A DNA stretch of 64,000 nucleotides from the NCBI RefSeq assembly GCF_013334205.1, contig NZ_CP054424.1, forward strand, positions 2,128,001-2,192,000, given 5' to 3'. Under the pieces are notes generated by a model. It saw nothing but the letters and a program-made list of their open reading frames with translations, had not been told where the DNA came from and searched no databases. The stretch's first letter is position 1. Each line of letters starts with the position of its first letter. Positions 60,740-64,000 of this stretch are shown one piece after another. Position numbers and translations under genes: made by a program. The DNA is from Rhodoferax sp. BAB1. GTDB taxonomy: Bacteria; Pseudomonadota; Gammaproteobacteria; Burkholderiales; Burkholderiaceae_C.

Positions 60740-60757
60740 CCTTCACAGTCCTGTCAT
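60740..60757 (+). promoter_or_regulatory. Candidate Pho box upstream of phytase-like gene
   Basis: Half-site ctgtcat at 60751-60757 preceded 11 bp upstream by a weaker match ccttcac. Lies 50 bp before the start of the exported phytase-like gene, a type often phosphate-regulated. Weak match, inference only. Confidence 0.28.
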
Positions 60758-60806
60758 CTGCGCTTCCTAGCATGCGACTTGCGTGTTCAACCAACCCAAG
60801 TCCATC

Positions 60807-62165
60807 ATGCGCATTCCTCTGCTGTCACTCCTGCTCCTTGCAACGGCATCGACCGCCCAGGCCCAGTCGGCCTTCCCCGCCACCCTGGCCGGCCACGCCG
60901 CCCTGCCGGCCACCAGCTTCATCGCCGCGCCCAAGGATGCGCCGGCCAGCCTGCAGACCTCGGGCAAGTACACCACGCCCAACGGCCGCCGCGAGGACCG
61001 CCTGGGCGTGATCGCCGGCAGCTCCTACCTCTCGGCCAAGGACGCGCCCAAGCCCACCGGCATCAGCCTGCCCTTCACCGGCCAGCCCGTGCAGGGTTTC
61101 TCGGGCATCAAGGCCATGAAAGACGGCAGCTACTGGGTGCTGACCGACAACGGCTACGGCAGCAAGGCCAACTCGGCCGACGCCATGCTGATGTTCCACC
61201 GCGTCTTGCCCGACTGGAAGAGCGGCAGCGTCAAACGCCTGCAGACCGTGTTCCTGCACGACCCGCAGAAGAAGGTGCCCTTCCTCATCGTCAACGAAGG
61301 CACGAGCAAGCGCTACCTGACCGGCGCCGACTTCGACATCGAGTCCATGCAGTTCATCGGCGAGCACGTCTGGTTCGGCGACGAGCTCGGCCCCTACCTG
61401 ATCAAGACCGACCGCCAGGGCAAGGTGCTGGCCGTGTACGACACCTTGGTCGACGGCAAGCTGGCCCGCTCGCCCGACCACTTCAGCGTGAGCACCCCCG
61501 CCACGGCGGGTGCCTTCAGCACGCCGGTGCGCCGCTCGCGCGGTTACGAAGGCATGGCCGCCTCGAAAGACGGCCAGTTCCTCTACCCCCTGCTCGAAGG
61601 CCCGCTGTGGAACGAAACTGAAAAACAATGGGAGAACAAGGACGGCCGCGAGTACCTGCGCGTGCTGGAGTTCAACGTGGCCAAGGGCGAGTGGACGGGC
61701 CGCTCCTGGAAGTACGCGCTGGAGCTCAAGGGCAACAACATCGGCGACTTCAACATGATCGACGCCGACACCGGCCTCATCATCGAGCGTGACAACGGCG
61801 AGGGCCTGGAGCGTACGGCCTGCAACGGCCCGGCCCGCCCGGACTGCCAGAACGTGCCCGCCAGGTTCAAGCGTGTCTACAAGGTCAGCCTGAAGGAAGT
61901 GGATGCCGACGGTTTCATGCGCAAGATCGGCTACGTGGACCTGATGGACATCCAGGACCCCAAGGGTGTGGCCAAGGTCGGCGGCGAAAACGGCCGCTTC
62001 ACCTTCCCCTTCGTGACCATCGAGGACGTGGACGTGGTGGACGCCGAGCACATCGTCGTCGCCAACGACAACAACCTGCCCTACTCCTCCGGCCGCCAGC
62101 TGGGCCGCAACGATGACAACGAGTTCATCCTGCTGCACGTGCCCGAGCTGCTGAACGCACGCTGA
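60807..62165 (+). CDS. Exported esterase-like protein of the phytase-like family
   Basis: A 452-residue secreted protein. Signal peptide 1-20 (IPLLSLLLLATASTAQAQ). Phytase-like (esterase-like) domain: FSGIKAMKDGSYWVLTDNGYG, DFDIESMQFIGEHVWFGDELGPYLIKTD, RGYEGMAASKDGQFLYPLLEG, NIGDFNMIDADTGLIIERDNGEG and FVTIEDVDVVDAEHIVVANDNNLPYS. This family (PF13449-like) is common in proteobacteria, with some members cleaving phosphoesters. Active-site residues not established, so the call is to family. ATG 60807; earlier frame (60783) is not signal-like. Followed by a terminator. Confidence 0.82.
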   Translation: MRIPLLSLLLLATASTAQAQSAFPATLAGHAALPATSFIAAPKDAPASLQTSGKYTTPNGRREDRLGVIAGSSYLSAKDAPKPTGISLPFTGQPVQGFSGIKAMKDGSYWVLTDNGYGSKANSADAMLMFHRVLPDWKSGSVKRLQTVFLHDPQKKVPFLIVNEGTSKRYLTGADFDIESMQFIGEHVWFGDELGPYLIKTDRQGKVLAVYDTLVDGKLARSPDHFSVSTPATAGAFSTPVRRSRGYEGMAASKDGQFLYPLLEGPLWNETEKQWENKDGREYLRVLEFNVAKGEWTGRSWKYALELKGNNIGDFNMIDADTGLIIERDNGEGLERTACNGPARPDCQNVPARFKRVYKVSLKEVDADGFMRKIGYVDLMDIQDPKGVAKVGGENGRFTFPFVTIEDVDVVDAEHIVVANDNNLPYSSGRQLGRNDDNEFILLHVPELLNAR

Positions 62166-62189
62166 GCGCGCGCCGGCTCAAGAACAGGA

Positions 62190-62213
62190 CGGGGGCCGCG
62201 GCCCCCGTTTTTC
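62190..62213 (+). terminator. Intrinsic terminator after the phytase-like gene
   Basis: Arms cgggggcc and ggcccccg around gc, then ttttt c ttt. Twenty-five bases after the stop. On the minus strand it follows hsp20 but without a T tract. Confidence 0.85.
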
Positions 62214-62215
62214 TT

Positions 62216-62644
62216 TCACTCGATGCGCAGCTTCTGCCCGCCCTTGCCCTGCTTCTTGGGCAGGGTCAGCATGAGCACGCCGTTGTCGTATTTGGCCTTG
62301 GCCTGGCCCTGGTCCACGTCCTGCGGCAGCTGGATGCCGCGCGAGACCGAGCCGAAGTAACGCTCGCTGCGCAGCAGCTTGTCGTCCTGGGTCTGGCTGT
62401 CTTCCTGCTTCACCTCGGCGCGCACCATGACCATGCTGCCCTCGATGGTGACGTGAATGTCTTCCTTGCGCACGCCGGGGATCTCGGCCGAGACGGTGTA
62501 GGCGTCGCCGTTTTCCTTCACGTCCATCCTGATCTGGCCCGCGCTGGGCAGCGGGTCGCCGTGCAGGGGCTTGACGTAGAAACCGGGCGCCACGTCGCGG
62601 AAAAAGTCGTCGAACAGGCTGCCGCGCGAGATGAGAGCGTTCAT
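62216..62644 (-). CDS. Hsp20/alpha-crystallin small heat-shock protein
   Basis: A 142-residue holdase. Alpha-crystallin domain about residues 35-125: MDVKENGDAYTVSAEIPGVRKEDIHVTIEGSMVMVRAE, then SRGIQLPQDVDQGQAKAKYDNGVLMLTLPKK. N-terminus MNALISRGSLFDDFFRDVAPGF is typical class A. The C-terminal I-x-I anchoring motif is not seen (ends QKLRIE). ATG 62644 with AGGAGGAAG upstream. A sigma32-type promoter lies 60-87 bp upstream. Confidence 0.94.
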   Translation of the reverse strand: MNALISRGSLFDDFFRDVAPGFYVKPLHGDPLPSAGQIRMDVKENGDAYTVSAEIPGVRKEDIHVTIEGSMVMVRAEVKQEDSQTQDDKLLRSERYFGSVSRGIQLPQDVDQGQAKAKYDNGVLMLTLPKKQGKGGQKLRIE

Positions 62645-62703
62645 ATCTTCCTCCTGGGGTTGAAGGCCGGCGGTCACCACGACCGGCTACGACCATGAAA
62701 AAA

Positions 62704-62731
62704 ATATAGGGAGCCCCCCGCCGTTCTCAAG
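62704..62731 (-). promoter_or_regulatory. Sigma32-type heat-shock promoter of hsp20
   Basis: On the minus strand: CTTGAG (-35, 62731-62726), 14-nt spacer, CCCTATAT (-10, 62711-62704), resembling the consensus CTTGAAA-N11-15-CCCATNT. About 60 nt before the hsp20 start. Confidence 0.55.
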
Positions 62732-62895
62732 GGCCGGACGCGGCACCGTTGACGCAGATCAAACACGGCCCGGCTCACAAACACCCCCCCAGGCATCCAG
62801 ATTTACCCTAATGAGGGCACCGAACCGGTTCTCAGAACATGCCTCCCCCCGTATCATGGCTGCGGTATCCACCCGCCTAACAAGGAGCGTTGAGA

Positions 62896-63195
62896 ATGAC
62901 CCCCACCCTGATCCTGGCGATCAACATCGCCGCCATTGCCGTCATGCTGCTGTGCCTGACCACCGTCTACCGCCTGCGCAGCAACATCCCGGGTGGCGTG
63001 GTCGGCAAGCAGTGGGGTTACCTGACGTCGCTGGTCACCCTGTTCACGCTGGGCTATTTCGTCACCCCCTTCTTCACCAGCCTGCCCCCCGAAATCATCA
63101 GCCTGGTGGTGGCGATGATCTTCTTCTTCGGCGCGGTCTACGTGCTGATCACGGTACGGCTGATCTACCGCATCATCGAAGAAATGACACGCTGA
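62896..63195 (+). CDS. Small three-helix membrane protein, unknown
   Basis: A 99-residue protein, three hydrophobic segments: about 3-24 (LILAINIAAIAVMLLCLTTV), 39-60 (YLTSLVTLFTLGYFVTPFF) and 63-90 (PEIISLVVAMIFFFGAVYVL). Between TM1 and TM2 a basic/Gly loop (RLRSNIPGGVVGKQWG). ATG 62896 chosen with AAGGAG 8 bp before it; an upstream TTG is unlikely. Not recognised. Followed 13 bp later by another unknown gene; together they form a candidate two-gene operon divergent from hsp20. Confidence 0.72.
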   Translation: MTPTLILAINIAAIAVMLLCLTTVYRLRSNIPGGVVGKQWGYLTSLVTLFTLGYFVTPFFTSLPPEIISLVVAMIFFFGAVYVLITVRLIYRIIEEMTR

Positions 63196-63208
63196 GGAGT
63201 TGCCCGCC

Positions 63209-63652
63209 ATGGACACGTCGCTGATCCTGGTCAAGACCAACAAGGGGGTCGAAGAGATCCGCAGCCGCTCCTTCGGCCTGCCACAGACACTGCGCGCCCT
63301 GCTCATCATGGCTGACGGCTCGATCAGCCTCTCCGGCCTGCTCAGCCGCACGGCCCAGCTGCCCAAGGTGCAGGAGAACATCGAGTGGCTGGTCAGCGAA
63401 GGCTTCGTGGAATCGGTGCAGCCCGGCGGCCACCCGGCCTCGCGGCTGTCGGCGCGCGAGGCGCTGATCGCCCTGAGCCGCGAGATCCTGGGCGCCGATG
63501 CCCCCAAGGTGATCGAGCGCCTGAAGGACGTACCCGACAGCGCTGCCGAACTGCAGGCCGCCATCGAGCGCTGCCACAAGTTCATCAAGCTCACCATCGA
63601 CGAAAAAAAGGCCGCGCAGTTCCTGCAGGCCGGCCGCGCCCTGCTGTCCTAG
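63209..63652 (+). CDS. Unknown cytoplasmic protein, possibly winged-helix-like
   Basis: A 147-residue soluble protein. N-terminal VKTNKGVEEIRSRSFGLPQTLRALLIMADGSISL then LSGLLSRTAQLPKVQENIEWLVSEGFVESV looks like a small winged-helix fold followed by a long helical C-terminus (RCHKFIKLTIDEKKAAQFLQA). No known family. ATG 63209 with AGGAG 9 bp upstream. Its stop (63650-63652) overlaps the convergent alkyltransferase stop (CTAG). Confidence 0.68.
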   Translation: MDTSLILVKTNKGVEEIRSRSFGLPQTLRALLIMADGSISLSGLLSRTAQLPKVQENIEWLVSEGFVESVQPGGHPASRLSAREALIALSREILGADAPKVIERLKDVPDSAAELQAAIERCHKFIKLTIDEKKAAQFLQAGRALLS

Positions 63653-64000
63653 GTCGGGTAACGCCCGGCCTCCCAGGCCAGCATGGCCGCCTTGCGTTCA
63701 CCCCCCCAGCGGTACAAGCCGCTGTCGCCGCTCTCGCGGATCACGCGGTGGCAAGGGATGAGGTACGCGATGGGGTTGGCTGCCAGCGCGCTGCCCACCG
63801 CACGCTGCGCCTTCGGCGTGCCGGCCAGCGCGGCCAGTTGCGTGTAGGACACGCGCCGCCCCGGCGGCAGGCGCAGCAGCGCCTCCCAGACCTTGAGCTG
63901 GAAGTTGGTGCCGCGCAGCAGCAGGTGCAGGCGACCGGGCTGCGGCGTGCCGGGGAAGACCTGCTCCAGCAGGCGCCGGGCCTGCGTGTCGTCACGCTGC
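63649..64000 (-). CDS. Methylated-DNA-protein cysteine methyltransferase (N-terminus beyond window)
   Basis: Incomplete gene; the C-terminal 116 residues are seen. Reads VWEALLRLPPGRRVSYTQLAALAGTPKAQRAVGSALAANPIAYLIPCHRVIRESG. The LIPCHRVI contains the acceptor Cys for O6-alkyl groups, the helix-turn-helix (SYTQLAALAGTPKAQRAVGSAL) is the DNA-binding element, and the C-terminal YRWGGERKAAMLAWEA is typical. It could be Ogt or the C-terminal half of a bifunctional Ada; the N-terminal part is outside the window. Confidence 0.9.
   Translation of the reverse strand, partial: QRDDTQARRLLEQVFPGTPQPGRLHLLLRGTNFQLKVWEALLRLPPGRRVSYTQLAALAGTPKAQRAVGSALAANPIAYLIPCHRVIRESGDSGLYRWGGERKAAMLAWEAGRYPT

Overview
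This window is GC-rich chromosomal DNA (clearly above 60% G+C by eye) from a betaproteobacterium of the order Burkholderiales, most probably family Comamonadaceae. The grounds are gene order (perM-hda-HAD-pcnB-folK opposite purM; murJ-rpsT-DUF3579-argD-argF; pyrG-kdsA-eno-ftsB; dapA-bamC), an orphan Bug/TctC solute-binding protein, a DUF3488 transglutaminase, and small intergenic repeats of a type I associate with this family. It is almost entirely core genome. I see no rRNA, tRNA, CRISPR array, insertion sequence with a transposase, prophage or plasmid region. The track is about 71 coding genes; two are cut by the window ends (a TgpA-like transglutaminase at the left, an O6-alkylguanine-DNA alkyltransferase at the right).

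Layout. 1-14 kb: RidA, a chemoreceptor with a CheR/CheB docking peptide, the folK/pcnB/HAD/hda/perM operon facing purM, an MFS exporter, an orphan ParA-type ATPase with a long Ala/Pro tail, SirB1 and the lipid II flippase MurJ. 14-18.7 kb: rpsT, DUF3579, argD-argF, a Cys-cluster protein and an FAD monooxygenase. 18.7-24 kb: topoisomerase IV genes parE and parC with a lytic transglycosylase between them, and a LexA-like box upstream. 24-31 kb: MFS carrier with a 42-residue overlapping membrane peptide, SDR and methyltransferase pair, dapA-bamC, a repeat-containing small lipoprotein, and the ribosomal oxygenase RoxA with a partner of unknown function. 31-40 kb: SlyD-like PPIase, dut-coaBC divergent from pyrG-kdsA-DUF1330-eno-ftsB, a small P-loop protein, Hsp33 and a gamma-carbonic-anhydrase-like protein. 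40-41 kb: the only long gene-free stretch, occupied by a 524-bp element with about 76-bp terminal inverted repeats. 41-48 kb: DUF455, a degenerate EAL-HDOD protein, GST, XerD, a Bug protein, a chalcone-isomerase-like protein, an AEC permease and an ATPase of a phage-like family with an abnormal Walker A motif. 48-60 kb: queG/tsaE/amiC/mutL/miaA, a conserved proteobacterial cluster here spread apart by two blocks of four genes. 60-64 kb: two lytic/phytase-type exported proteins, an Hsp20 with a sigma32-like promoter, an unrecognised two-gene module and the truncated alkyltransferase.

Themes. Cell-envelope biogenesis recurs (murJ, two lytic transglycosylases, amiC, kdsA, bamC, ftsB, TgpA), as do DNA topology and repair (parE/parC, mutL, ogt, dut, xerD) and tRNA modification (queG, tsaE, miaA). 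Four classes of non-coding repeat sit in gaps, several immediately after stop codons. The best leads for something undescribed are the 147-bp palindrome at 50.9 kb, the 524-bp inverted-repeat element at 40.1 kb, the repeat that supplies the N-terminus of the miaA frame, the deviant ATPase at 47 kb, the 42-residue MFS-coupled peptide, and the 62.9-63.65 kb module. I found no large novel defence or metabolic system.
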